From positions 24,543,088-24,607,087 of the forward strand of contig CM064665.1 in the NCBI GenBank assembly GCA_032717465.1: a DNA stretch of 64,000 nt, read 5' to 3'. The notes beneath the pieces were generated by a model, which made no database searches, was not told the origin of the DNA, and saw nothing but the letters and a program-made list of their open reading frames with translations. The translations under genes were made by a program, and so were the position numbers. Origin of the DNA: Coenobita brevimanus (Eukaryota > Arthropoda > Malacostraca > Decapoda > Coenobitidae). Below, piece after piece: positions 49,901 through 60,789 of the stretch (its first letter is position 1; the number at the start of each line of letters is the position of its first letter).

Positions 49901-50100
49901 TCACACTTCTCCGCTGACAAGCATGAACAATGTCTGCAGTAACCGCTGTTGGCACAGTAGCCTGACTGAGACCAGGAGGACCCTGTGCCGCCAGCCCCAC
50001 CACGCAGGTGGTTGGAATCCGAGGCATCACCGAATTTGCTGATAATACTGCAGCGGCCATTGCTAAGGGGGGATGGAAATGGTAGGTGTGATATTTAATG
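46985..50100 (-). mobile_element. CR1/Jockey-like LINE, long but decayed
   Basis: Read right to left. An endonuclease-like region (50105-49250) contains a degraded SDHN near 49235. A linker follows. RT blocks at 48521-48096 read FPNSWKEANIHPLLKKG, SDPSDYRPIAITSSIG, IDRQYGFHHNTSTID and VAPDISKAFERLWH. The RT catalytic YADD is encoded at 47899-47910. A C-terminal segment (47486-46980) has RRKVASLALFYRYFYGKCSD. The domain order (EN, RT, tail) is that of CR1/Jockey-type LINEs, and its length (3.1 kb) suggests most of pol is present. Many stops and frame changes make it inactive. The C-terminal box is related to, but distinct from, the 17.7/32.2/61.7-kb family. Confidence 0.85.
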
Positions 50101-50830
50101 TGCATGTAGTGTGGTGCAGATAGTTAGAGGTAGAGGTATTATAAGAGTATGCTGGCCTACTTTCTGTGTAAATGGAAACACTGAAAATATTCAGCAAAGG
50201 GAGGTGGTTAGGAACAGGTCCAGAGGGCTTGTGAAACGGGAGCTCCAGCTCTCCCTGTCACCAGCTTGCCATCCACCACGTGAGTACCGCCCAGTTCGAC
50301 TAGTGCTACATTCTACTTCCTACAAAATTAATAAATTGTACAAGGGCTATTAAATGCCTATCGGCATATACACGTCTGTTTATTGGTAGAATGCGATACG
50401 AACTCCGTTTCTACTACAGCGTCTTCTTATCCTATTCGTGCGATCTCCGTGCAATATTCTTCAATTAAATTGGTGTGGTTATATTTAGTCTTCATTAATC
50501 ACTTCATAGGACTGAAAGCTAAGCAACATAGTTGGACGATAAGTTAAACAAAATCAAACGGTCCTCCTTGGGCTGAAGGAGTTAATGATTATACTACAGT
50601 GAAGGCAAAATACTAATGAAATAGTTGGGCATAGTAATCGTCTCTGCCTAAGGACACCATAATATTGTAGTTCTTGCTCTCTCTGGCCATTTTATCAAAA
50701 TTACATCTGACTTTTTGGACTGGAGGAGATTAAGGCGGATTTTATCAATCCTTTCACCACCAAGAGACTCTCATAAGCCAATGGAAATACTTTGGTAGCA
50801 GTAAGAACAAACTACAGTAAGACTACAATA
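50101..50830. other. No gene seen
   Basis: AT-rich sequence without motif. An 80-codon ORF (50111-50353) is unsupported. Confidence 0.45.
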
Positions 50831-51050
50831 AGGCCCGTATTCTTGTTGATTTAGGAAGCTCCCTAGCATCTCTTCCTTAGCGACTTATTGCTGGATATGG
50901 GTGGTTAATATAGTTTTGTACGTTATTCATGCAGAGTGGCGATACTGGAAGGATTTATGTAACACGGAAAAGGGCAGTAAGGTGCAGTAAGCATAATAAA
51001 TTGCTTAGGAGTAGGTGTTAGGAGCTTCCTTAACCGACGAGAATAAAGGC
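50831..51050. mobile_element. Foldback MITE family D, copy
   Basis: The left end GGCCCGTATTCTTGTTGATT, with arm 'agcatctcttccttagcgactta', is mirrored by 'aataaattgcttaggagtagg' and 'ccgacgagaataaaggc'. About 220 bp, no ORF. Confidence 0.8.
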
Positions 51051-51060
51051 TCACGTGTAT

Positions 51061-51255
51061 TAGGCCCGTATTGTTGGCGATTTAGGAAGCTCTCTAGTAT
51101 CTCTTCCTTACCGACTTATTTCTGGAGTGGTTAATATTGTTTTGTGGACTACTTATGCAGAGGACTTATGCAACCAAGACGAGACAGTAAAGTGCACTAA
51201 ACAAAATAAATCGCTTTGGAAAAGGTATTAGGAAGCTTCCTTAACCGCGGAGAAT
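51061..51255. mobile_element. Foldback MITE family D, adjacent copy
   Basis: It starts 10 bp after the previous copy with GGCCCGTATTGTTGGCGATT and ends '...cttccttaaccgcggagaata'. The two copies form a head-to-tail pair. Confidence 0.8.
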
Positions 51256-51826
51256 ACATATCATAAATGCACCAAGGAAGCCAGCGTGGGAACCCAGTGG
51301 CCTATTTAAAGTGCATTATTTTAGACAGTGCGCGATGGAGTAGGTGTTTTTAGTGCATTATCGAGGACTGGACGTGACAGGGAAGCTTGAACCACGCCAC
51401 AGCAAAGAGAGAGCTAGGAATGCCTCACTCCTGCCCTCTTTGTCCTGCCTCTTCACACACCTTTTTGCCGCACACTTCTTGCCGACTTTCTAGCAAATGT
51501 TCAAATAACTTGTTTTAAGATCTGTGACATGTGCAGAGCTGGCCGCTGGGTTATGACCGCCCTACACGCCATGTGGTATTTTTGGATATACACTTTGTCA
51601 CTGATATTAATACCTTGCACTCCTAGGGTGATATTGTGTAGCTTTTCTGTTTTTATTTCGTATTAGCCTTTGTGCCAACCCCCTCGAGACTATATTTGAA
51701 TCTTGATTGGCATGGAACTTTCTGTACATGTGCCTGGGTCTTGGATCTCGACACCCCATTCTCTAATTTTCGATTTATTTGTTAAAGCTACCTAAAGCTG
51801 TGGGGATCATCATAGGTCTGCCTATC
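51256..51826. other. No gene seen
   Basis: No coding or repeat signal that I can support. Confidence 0.45.
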
Positions 51827-52150
51827 TATAGCCAGACGCCATAACCCCGTAAAGGGTGGTCATTTGTCTTTTAGTTGTTTTACTGGGAGAGGCACTAACC
51901 CTCCCCCAACCCACTTGTTGACACGTAGGGAACTCTTAGGGGTTGGTTATATGGTTACCTCCCAGCTTTGTAAACGGTTTCCTGGCTTACGGGAAACCAT
52001 TAGGGTTGTCACTCAATGGAAAGCCACCTGAAAAGGAAAGAAGAGTTTTAAAAAGCGTCAGGAAACATGGGAGAAATATGAAGAGAGGAGGAGAGACAGA
52101 AAAAGTTATAAACGTGAAGGAAGAAGTAGGCAACAAAGAAGGTCGTCGAA
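51827..52150 (+). repeat. Dispersed repeat family C, long copy
   Basis: It begins 'tatctatagccagacgccataa' and is the inverse of 60790-61116 through the GA-rich extension 'gccacctgaaaaggaaagaa'. The first about 190 bp are shared with 1409-1602. Confidence 0.7.
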
Positions 52151-52169
52151 ATACGGGTACAGTAAAGGA

Positions 52170-52330
52170 CAGTTTGATACAAACGTGCCCTCTAGTCTGT
52201 TGTACGTACAGCAGATTTGAGCCTTGTGTGTAGCCAATAGGGAGATTCAGGAGTAAGGGACCATTTCGATTCATACATGCCCTCTAGTCTGTTATACGTA
52301 TACGAGAGAAAACGGGCCTGGGGTTTAGCC
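52170..52330. repeat. ~95-bp direct duplication
   Basis: 'gtgccctctagtctgttgtacgta' (52183) recurs as 'atgccctctagtctgttatacgta' (52278), each followed by a 'gcc/ggcctggg...tagcc' segment. Confidence 0.6.
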
Positions 52331-52534
52331 TATAATGGGATACTGTACTAGAACTAGACTTCGAAAAATAGCTTATATATGAACACAAATATAACCTTTC
52401 TCACTCTCTTATTCCGCATATCAGTCGATTCCATTTAGTGCAGGGGAGATCTCATTTAATAAAGATACAAATGACTAAACAAAAAAAAAGCCTGCTGAGT
52501 GTTAAAAAAAAAAAAATCTCTTAGACTGAGTAAA

Positions 52535-52815
52535 ACCATCGCTTAAGGAGGCTCCCCAACACCTCTTCCTAAGCAATTTATTTGGCTTATTATGCTTTGT
52601 TATTCTCTCCTGTATTTGAACCCTTTTAATATCACCATACCCTTTATAAGTAACGTACAAAATCATGTTAACTGCCTGTATAGAAAAATAAATCGCTAAG
52701 GAAGAGATGGTAAGGAACCTCCTAAATCGACGAGAATACGGGACTGAGGCTCCTACTGTCGGATAAGGAGGATCCCAGGCACCTCTTCGTTAGCGATTTA
52801 TTTTCCAGACTACCC
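52535..52815. mobile_element. MITE family D, one complete and one half copy
   Basis: 'aacacctcttcctaagcaatttat' (52560) pairs with 'aataaatcgctaaggaagagatgg' (52690). A second left arm, 'cacctcttcgttagcgatttat', follows at 52779 without a right arm. Confidence 0.75.
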
Positions 52816-52987
52816 ATTAATATCCACTTTCTTTTTTCTTATGTATTCTTAAGGATTAATTTTCTCACCTTGTCCCTGGTTACACAAAGATAACACTTCT
52901 TTTCTCTCACACTCCCAAGTGGCTTCGCTCTTCTGACACTCATTCCTGCTCATCCACTTGTTTCTTTAACGAATGTGAATTGGTCAC

Positions 52988-53205
<218 letters not shown>

Positions 53206-53376
53206 AACACTTTATACATACAGTAAACAGGAACCAGAAGTAGGACAGTCCGGCGCAAAAGAAATAAAAGAAGACCTAAAGATAATCACGTTTGTAACAT
53301 ATCCATGCATCCATATGCAATCCTCTGTTCACTTTAACCTGGCCTAAAATTACCATCTCTTCATCTTGAATGCTTA

Positions 53377-53433
53377 AGCCACTGTCACACACACACGACT
53401 CAAGGCCTGACCGTGGCGGAACTCAAGGTCGTG
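53377..53433 (+). repeat. Left terminal inverted repeat of the Harbinger element
   Basis: Pairs with 60327-60383. The shared core is CGACTCAAGGCC, then, after a one-base offset, AACTCAAGGTCGT. TTA duplication precedes it. Confidence 0.9.
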
Positions 53434-53880
53434 TCCTAGTTGGCTCCCACACCTCCCGACTGGCCCCGAATCTAATCTGGTCATGACTGCCTCATGACTG
53501 GTCGTGACGTCCTCAAGAACGCGACCAGATCACGAAGCGACCGCGAGGCGACCACGAGGTGACGGAGCTACAAGTTTTCAAATTTTAAATTTTAACGGAT
53601 TTTTGTCAGCCACAATTGTGTCACGACTGCCCAAGAATGCAACACGACTGCGTGATGCGTTCGGGCAATGCACGACGACTCCCCCCGACCCCCCCACGAC
53701 TGACCCATGGAAGTATGTACTGGGTGCCAGGTGGGGCTGGGCATCACAGTGACTGCCACTGACACCCAGTGCATCACCATGGACCACTCCTGTGTCCTAC
53801 CCACTGTTTGGAACAAGAGACTGCTTACCATGCTATGTCAGTTGAGGGTGGAAGAAAGTCTTTACACCCAGACACTCACT

Positions 53881-55288
53881 ATGGTCTACAAAAGGAAGCT
53901 TGAGGAGGAGGAGGAGGAGGAGGGGGAGAAGCAGAAGAAGAAGAAGCCGAGATCCTGCTGGGTTCAACCGTGGATCAGGAGGAGATGCCAGTATGGACAG
54001 TGGGAACACCTTCTTCAAGAGCTGCTCATCGGAGACAAGAGTTCCTACCAGAATTTCCTGCGAATGGATGAGTCCCTCTTCAATGAAGTATTGGGGAGAA
54101 TTGAACACCAGATCAAGAAACAGTACACCTGGTGGAGGGAACCTTTGGAGCCAGGACTTTGGCTAGCTATAACCTTGAGATATCTAGCCATGGGTGACAG
54201 CTACAAAAGTCTCTCCTATTCATTCAGAGTTGCACCCAACACAATCTCCCTCATCGTGTATGAGACCTGAGAGGCAATTATCGCAGAGTTTATGGAGGAG
54301 GTCATCAAGTGCCTAACAACACCAAATGGATGAAAGCAGGTGGGCAAGGGGTTTGCTGATCAATGGAACTTCCACAACACCATCGGCACCATTGACGGGA
54401 AACACATAGCCATGCGTGCCCTTGGAAGGAGTGGGTCCTACTACTACAATTACAAGGGGTTCCACTCAATCATCCTCCTGGCACTGGTCGACAGTGAGTA
54501 CAAGTTCATCTACGTAGATGTTGGTGCAAATGGGGCAACGAGTGATGCTAGGATGTTCTTAAACACAGACCTGAGGAGCACCCTGGAGGACAACAGCATA
54601 GGTCTGCCCCATCGACATCCATTGCCAGGAGATGACTGTCCCATCCCCTACTTCATCGTTGGAGATGAAACCTTTGGCCTGAAGGATTGGCTACAGAAGC
54701 CCTACCATCACCGAGGTTTGACAAGAGACGAGAGAGTCTACAATTACAGGCTCTCCAGGGCAAGATGAGTGGTGGAGAATTCCTTTGGCATCCTTGCCAA
54801 CAGGTGAGTTGAACATTATTACAACACAATTAATTACCACATTCATGTTCAAAATTTTGACTTGGCTATACCACTTGATTATGTGCTGAAATAAGCCAAC
54901 AACATGTATGCTATTCTAACATGTATGCTATTTCGTGATCCCCTAGATTCTGTTGCCTCCTGACGACAATGGCCCTCAAGCCCAAAGGTGCAGAGTCGGC
55001 AATCGTGGACTGCTGCTGCCTCCACAATCTGCTGCGTCTCTGGAATGCATCCAAGCTGCAGACGTTGAGTACCTGGTAACGCATGAAATCACCGAGGGCC
55101 AGTGGAGACAGGGCATCCAGTTGACATCCTTGGACCACCTGCCGAAGAGCCGAGGCGCAATTGGTCCTAAGGTGATCAGGGACTACCTCAAGGAATATTA
55201 CATCTCACCTTGCAGTGCTGTGGAATGGCAGGACAGAATGGTTCAGCGGGTATGTACCATTGTTTTCTTTGTTTTCCTATCACCATAA
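53881..55288 (+). pseudogene. Harbinger DDE transposase (two exons, disabled)
   Basis: Exon 1 (53881-54803) begins with an acidic run and a Lys run, then CWVQPWIRRRCQYGQW. FLRMDESLFNEVL and the helix LAITLRYLAMGDSYKSLSY, typical of PIF/Harbinger transposases, follow. Catalytic Asp 1 is in IGTIDGKHI (codon 54394), Asp 2 in GATSDARMF (54544) and Glu in VVENSFGIL (54775): all three residues remain. The donor is AG|GTGAGT at 54804; the acceptor ends at 54946. Exon 2 (54947-55249 or to a stop at 55288) reads FCCLLTTMALKP, DCCCLHNLLR and later YLVTHEI. In-frame TGA stops lie at 54268, 54331 and 54766, and a one-base shift lies near 55055-55065. Same-frame ATGs upstream (53707, 53779) could be the true start. 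The enzyme would cut and join the element at TWA sites. Confidence 0.9.
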
Positions 55289-56206
55289 AACCCTTTCCAT
55301 GATAAAGAACACCTTTTTAAATGGGGTGAAAAATTTATTAAACTTAGCCATACATAAAAATCTTAAAACTGTAAACTTAATACTACATCATTCACGTGGC
55401 TCAGGGGTCGATGCGCGAGGTGTATTAAGGTCTGAGTATGGTGGCTATAAACCCAGCAGAGAAGAGCCAAATGATATGTTCCCCAAGCTGGGGAAATGTG
55501 AAGTGCTTGGGGTGGATGGTGGGTGGGGAAACCTTCCTGGCTGTTGTTGGAGGAGCTGCTGCTGTTGTTGTTGCAAGGTCCAGATCTGATGTTGCAGTTG
55601 CTGCACCTTGGACTCTGACATAGTCAGAGCTGGTGAAGGTGCTGGTGCTGGTACAGTTGCAGGTGCTAGTGGTGATGCAGATGCAGGTATTGGCCCTGGA
55701 TTTGGCGGATGTGAGGGGCTAGGAGCATGGGGGGGTTGCATGTAATGGTTGGGGTTCTCAAGCATGTCTAGGGCCACTATACTGACATGCCTATGGATCT
55801 TTTAAATATCTGTGGCGACATTTCACGACAGAGGGTTGCCAAGTAATAAGTGTTCTGAACCACTGCCACCTCGTGGTCGTTTTCAAGTTTCAGCATCGAT
55901 GTCACCTGGGTCTGGAGGCTGGAGTTGGCTCTCAACTGCTCTTGGAGCTGCAACTGGGAAATGAAGATCATTAGAGACATAACTTGTAAATAAATGTTAA
56001 TAGTGAAATGTAAACCGTGTGTTTTACATAGTGTGCATTGTGTTAATACTAACAGTTTTTTTTTACTTTTTATGTAGTGCTGATGTTAAACCATGTTGTT
56101 CCAAGACCTTGTTTTATTGCAACTTTGTTTGAGAACAAAAGAAACGTAAATAATGAAAGTTCTCATGAATAATGAATTTCTTCATTTAAACTGCAGGTGT
56201 CATTAA

Positions 56207-58478
56207 CCTGCCGCGTCCCAGTGCCGTTTTAAAACGGTCTGACATAATTCTGTGGCCAGTGCCAGTGCTGTTTTAAAATGGTTTAAAATAAAAACCTTCA
56301 CTGTGACTGCATTTTTCAAGATTCGCGGGTAAAAATTGGCATGCATGTAAGGTAACTGTTCCTCTACCATCCCCCAGGCTGTCAAGGCCATACACTCACT
56401 CACTCCCCCCTTCACGCTCGCTCTGCCACACTGCCTGTGTGCCTCACCCAGTGCCGTACATAGTGAAGGCATTTTGTAAATATTTTCATGTAAGTGTAAG
56501 TTTTAAATATTTTCTTGTAAGTGTAAGGACTATATAATGAAGTCAAGTTGTAAATACCTTCTTGTAAGTGCCAGGACTGTACGTAATGAAGTCAGGTTGT
56601 ACCTGTCTTCAAGTAAGTGTAAGATAATACATTTACAATGAGAAAGACATGCAAATTGTGATAGATACTGAAGTAATAAGTAATTAGAAAAGCGTACTGA
56701 ACATTGCTATACCTTCCCAGCATATCTGAGTATACCTTACATAGAAAACGGTTTTCTCTCACGTACGTGGTGAGCGTGAGAGAGCAGCTATACCTGCATA
56801 TGAGTATGCAGGACAGTAAAACTCATTTCCGAACCTCGGTGACCATTTTAATGGTGAAATTCATTGATTCCACATCAAAATCTATAATTTTAGCCCCAAA
56901 AAAAAGGTCAAAAAATGGCCAGCACTGGGGTGACCCATAGGGCAAAAAATAGCCGGCACGCGGCAGATGAAAACGGTCTGACATAATTCAGTGGCCAGTG
57001 CCAATGCCGTTTTAAAATGGTTTAAAATAAAAACCTTCACTGTGACCGCATTTTTCAGGATTCGTGGATAAAAATTGGCAGGCATGTAAGGTAACTGTTC
57101 CTCTACCATCCCCCAGGCTGTCAAGGCCATAAGCCCCAGTCACACTGCAGGTAAAACTTGTCGCAAACATGAAAATCGCAAAACCAGTCCCCGACCACAG
57201 GGGTCTCCGAGCAGTCGTGCCACTGATCAGCTACTGGTGGTCATCCAGTGTCCGTCCAGTGTCCATCCAGTGGGCTGCCAAATGGTGACCGTGGCCAGGT
57301 ACACACAGGTCAAGACACTGACGGGTGGCCGGCTGGTCATCGACAGGCCGCCAATAAACGGCGGCTGGTTTGAGTCCTGTCGCAGTTTAGACAGTGACCA
57401 CTAGACTGACACCAGCTGCAGATTGGCCAGCGGCTGGTGTCGGTCCGGCCCAGCATCTGTTGCTCGACCAATCGCCAGCTGGACGTCAGCCGGACTTCAA
57501 CCACCATCCCAGACAGGAGGCTTGTGGACAGCAGCTGCCACAGTCCAGTCATCACCTTGGAGGAGTGCAGACGGCCACCACACAGAGCAGGCGGCAATGG
57601 GCCTCCATCTGGATGGTAACCACTGCTTAAAAATCAGGTGTCGCCAACAAGTGGCAGTACGTAAGCTGGCCAGACACAGTCCAGCAGCCTACCGGGCTGC
57701 TTCCATGCCATGACTTCGGTGGTCGCGGGGAGGTTTTTCGTCCAGCACGAAAAATCTCACCAAGGTTTTTTGGTCGCCATGGTAGCTAGACTGAGACATA
57801 TGAAGACCGGTCGTAAACCTCACCAAAACCACCCATGACTTGCAGGTTGCAGGTGGTTTGCGATAAGTCGTACCTGCAGTGTGACTGGGGCCATACACTC
57901 ACTTGCTCCCCCCCTCACACTCACTCTGCCTCACTCTGCCTGTGTGCCTCACCCAGTGCTGTACATAGTGAATAGATTTTGTAAATATCTACTTGTAAGT
58001 GTAAGTTGTAAATATTTTCTTGTAAGTGTAAGGACTATATAGTGAAGTCAAGTTGTAAATACCCTCTTGTAAGTGCCAGGACTGTACGTAATGAAGTCAG
58101 GTTGTACCTATCTTCAAGTAAGTGTAAGATATTACATTTTTAGTGAGAAAGACACGCAATTTGTGATAGATGCTGAAGTAATAAGTAATCAGAAAAGTGT
58201 ACTGAACATTGCTATACTCTCCCAGCATGAATATCTGAGTATACCTTACATAGAAAACGGCTTTCTCTCACATAGGTGGTGAACGTGAGAGAGAGGCTAT
58301 ACCTGTACATGAGTATGCAGGACTCAATAAAACTCATTTCCGAACCTCGATGAGCATTTTAATGGCGAAATTCGTTGTTTCCACATCAAAATCTATCATT
58401 TTAGCCAAAAAAAAAATGTCGAAAAATGGCCGGCACTGGGGTGACCCATAGGGCTAAAAATAGCTGGCACGCTGCGGG
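56207..58478. mobile_element. TTAA-flanked MITE, tandem dimer (piggyBac-like)
   Basis: TTAA lies at 56203-56206 and 58479-58482. The outer ends CCTGCCGCGTCCCAG and (reverse complement) CCCGCAGCGTGCCAG match 12 of 15. Copy A is 56207-56966. Copy B runs 56967-58478 and repeats A almost line by line ('acggtctgacataattc', 'ttgtaagtgtaaggactatat', 'gaaaacgg(t/c)tttctctcac', 'ggcactggggtgacccataggg'). Their junction at about 56966 has lost the first about 20 bp of B. The minus-strand ORFs at 56472-56203 and 57130-56882 repeat the same residues because of the duplication. It sits in the intron between MADF exons 3 and 4. Confidence 0.82.
57132..57892. mobile_element. Harbinger-type MITE nested in copy B
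   Basis: It interrupts copy B at a site that in copy A reads GGCCATACACTCAC. ATA flanks it at 57129-57131 and 57893-57895. The ends AGCCCCAGTCACACTGCAGG and (reverse complement) GGCCCCAGTCACACTGCAGG stay matched for about 36 bp. The 761-bp interior is GC-rich and built of 'gccag(c/t)(g/c)gctgg'-like words. ORFs there (57337-57713 on both strands) are overlapping artefacts. Confidence 0.85.
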
Positions 58479-60326
58479 TTAATAATTTGTTCTTACCCTA
58501 TTCAGGAGATCCTCGGTGGAGATGCTGGTGGAGCAGCTGTTTGGGGAGGTTCTGGGCCTCTTCTTCGACGGTCTTGTGGACGAACATGGCTGCGGTGGCT
58601 GGGACAGCTGGTCAGACGGCTGGGATGGAGGTGATGGCTCATCATCCCCACTGAGCACAATCTCCTCCAGGTTGGCTGTGGATGTGGATGGTCCGTAGTG
58701 CTGTCATGGTGTTGGCAGTGCCGGCCCATTCCTTGCACCTGGGAATCTCTGAGAGAAGAAAAGGAATGAGAGCTTTGAATTACAAGATAAATAAGTATTA
58801 AAATAACACAAGGAAGTTTGTATGATGTTGTACTAAAGTAAGTAAATAAAGAACTGATATATTTCATACACTTTGTTTAACCTTGATTAAACTTTAAGGA
58901 TAGCAACTGAGTATATTCCCACTAGGAAAAAAATAAAGCTTATGGATTATGACAAGTGAATAACTTAAATAAATTTGTTTACCTTTGACTGACGGGTGGG
59001 GCATCTGACAATGTGGGGTCTGAGGAAATCAAAGCTTTGAACACTCCATCTCTTACGCTCAGTCAGCTCATCCAGGTCATCTTGGCCCTGGCCAGAGCGG
59101 GTTGCTGTGAGGCGGCCATGCCTGACCCGCGTATTGTCCAGCCAATTCCTCAGCTGACCCACTGAAATAAACAGTGAAAAAATAAATATACTCATAAATT
59201 TGTATAAACACAGACAGTTTGCCTGCCTGTTGTAATAACACTGACAGTACAAGAAATACAATACTTACCAAGAGATGAAAGGTTTATATTTAAATAACAT
59301 GGTGTGGGGGAAATTGCACATGTGTGTTTACTCATGATAACAATCGAGTTCCTGTGCCTTCTCGGCCAGTAGCCCGTTGCGTTCATCCACGTCCTTATAG
59401 ATGTTCAGTTTTTTGTTGTAAAATATCTCATGATGCTTAAGCCACTCCACTAGGTCCCTCTCTTGCTCGCTAGTCAGGTTGAGAGCTCCGACCTGCCTTG
59501 CTCTATTCTGCTTCTCCCTCAACTCTCCTGGCTCCTCACGGTTGGGGCAGGGCACAACATCCTCCGTTTGCTGCTCCTCTGTCAGAGAATCAACGTGCAG
59601 GGGGGGGAGGGCTCATGAGTTGTGCCCTCAGTACTGAAGAGTTCGTGGGACAATTGTTGTTCCATGCTGAAGGCTTGGAGGGGTGACGTGGAGGCGTGGA
59701 AGGCGTGGGAGAGGGCTGACGTGATGCATTCCAGCAGGTGAAAGGCGGTGCAGACGGCTGGGGAGGTGCGTTCAGGCAGGCGGCCAAGCGCGACTGATGG
59801 CAAGTGCGGGCCTGTCGCGCTTTATACACCCCTCGCTCATGGACATGAGTTGCCATGTGTGACTGGTGTTGCCAGATCGCCAAGTACACCAGGTTTCTCG
59901 CCAAGACTCTTGGCACACTCTGCGTGCGGTCTGGACTCGGCCCTAGCCCAGTCGTCATGTGGTCTGCTTGCAGTTGTCATGTGGTCGTGAGCCATGATTC
60001 TGAATCGCTGACTGGACTGTCAAAATGCAATGCATGGTCGGCTTGGGGTATGGGCACAGTCTGGTCGTGGTCGGCAACTCGTTACACAGTCGTAATGTTT
60101 TTTTTGTTGGCGACTGCATGCTGACACGCAACGAACGCATTACGACGCATCCGATTGAGCTAAGACTGCTTCAGGACTGACCTACGGTACTCCCTACTAT
60201 GATGCAACTGTGACCTGACTTTTGGCAAGTCGTGAGGCTCGAGGAGTCGTCCCAGCGGCTCACGACCGCCCTCAAGAGTTCGGCCTTTGTCGGCAAACCA
60301 AGGAACAATTGATGACAAAAAGCATT

Positions 60327-60383
60327 ACGACCTTGAGTTGTGCCGCGGGTTGGGCCTTGAGTCGCGTATGTGCGACAGGGGCT
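60327..60383 (-). repeat. Right terminal inverted repeat of the Harbinger element
   Basis: Reverse complement of 53377-53433 with one indel, followed by the TTA duplication at 60384-60386. Confidence 0.9.
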
Positions 60384-60424
60384 TTAGGTGTAATAATAGA
60401 TTAATGCAAAAATATGGTGCTAGT

Positions 60425-60535
60425 CAGGAAGAAGTGCTATGGAAAGAATGGAGAGCAGTACTATTGTATTTTTCTGACACTGAGCTACGTGAAATAAGCT
60501 ACAAAAGGACGAAAATCTAGGCCAAGTTAGAGTAA
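60425..60535 (+). repeat. Dispersed repeat family E, copy 3
   Basis: 'ggaagaagtgctatggaaag ... ctgacactgagctacgtgaaataagc' matches 15244-15345 and 13786-13860. It starts about 40 bp outside the Harbinger element. Confidence 0.6.
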
Positions 60536-60789
60536 AAGGAGTATAATAAATATTGGTACTGTAATACACACAAACACACCATCACAAAACTTTCACCTAC
60601 ATTCCATTCATCACACTATTCTATTATTAATTCGTACTTGACAGCATGAGAAGGGTACCATATTTCTTGCACTCACTCACCCTTTTAGGAGAGGGTCTGT
60701 TTTTGCAGTAGTTCAAGTCCAGCTATTACTCATTTTTTTTTAATGAATAGAAGACACCTGAAATCCTGTGTATGATTATTTTTCACATT

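Larger units (their letters stand above)
55445..59665 (-). pseudogene. Harbinger MADF/Myb-like partner protein (four exons, disabled)
   Basis: Exon 1 (59665-about 59342) runs from MEQQLSHELFSTEG to LTSEQERDLVEWLKHHEIFY and KDVDERNGLLAEKA. Exon 2 (59161-58983) has LRNWLDNTRVRHGRLTATRS, then RKRWSVQSFDFLRPHIV. Together they form a MADF-like fold with its W-[LF]-x-x-x-R-x-[RK]-[YHF]-G-[RK]-[LM]-T box. Exon 3 (58748-58497) is Ser/Pro-rich and acidic, with a possible nuclear signal PSKKRPRT. Exon 4 (55953-55445) has LQLQEQLRANSSLQTQ, a coiled-coil-like helix, and ends in Pro/Ala- and Gln-rich text. Exons 2-4 join in phase 0. Faults: an indel in the C-run near 59600-59612, TGA at 58704-58706, and a one-base loss in an A-run near 55797-55803. 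The exon 1 donor (GTTATC, phase 1) is weak. Such proteins assist the transposase in DNA binding (family knowledge). Confidence 0.82.
53377..60383. mobile_element. Full-length PIF/Harbinger transposon, 7.0 kb
   Basis: TTA lies at 53374-53376 and 60384-60386, immediately outside matching termini AGCCACTGTCACACACACAC and AGCCCCTGTCGCACATACGC (right end reverse-complemented). The TIR similarity runs about 57 bp (53377-53433 and 60327-60383) with one indel and about ten mismatches. A 3-bp TTA/TAA duplication and TIRs of this type are the PIF/Harbinger signature. Two convergent genes follow the family plan: a spliced DDE transposase at 53881-55288 (+) and a MADF/Myb-like gene at 55445-59665 (-). 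Both subterminal regions are rich in short 'gtcgtga/tcacgac' motifs, possible binding sites (inference). It is inactive because both genes carry stops and frameshifts. Confidence 0.92.

Noticed and set aside
56203..57130. Minus-strand ORFs of 89 and 82 codons with nearly identical residues, suggesting a conserved gene
   Set aside because: The identity comes from the tandem MITE dimer. No protein motif is present and the frames end at repeat boundaries.
57337..57713. Five overlapping ORFs of 60-96 codons on both strands
   Set aside because: They lie inside a GC-rich MITE and are open in many frames at once, as expected by chance in GC-rich DNA.
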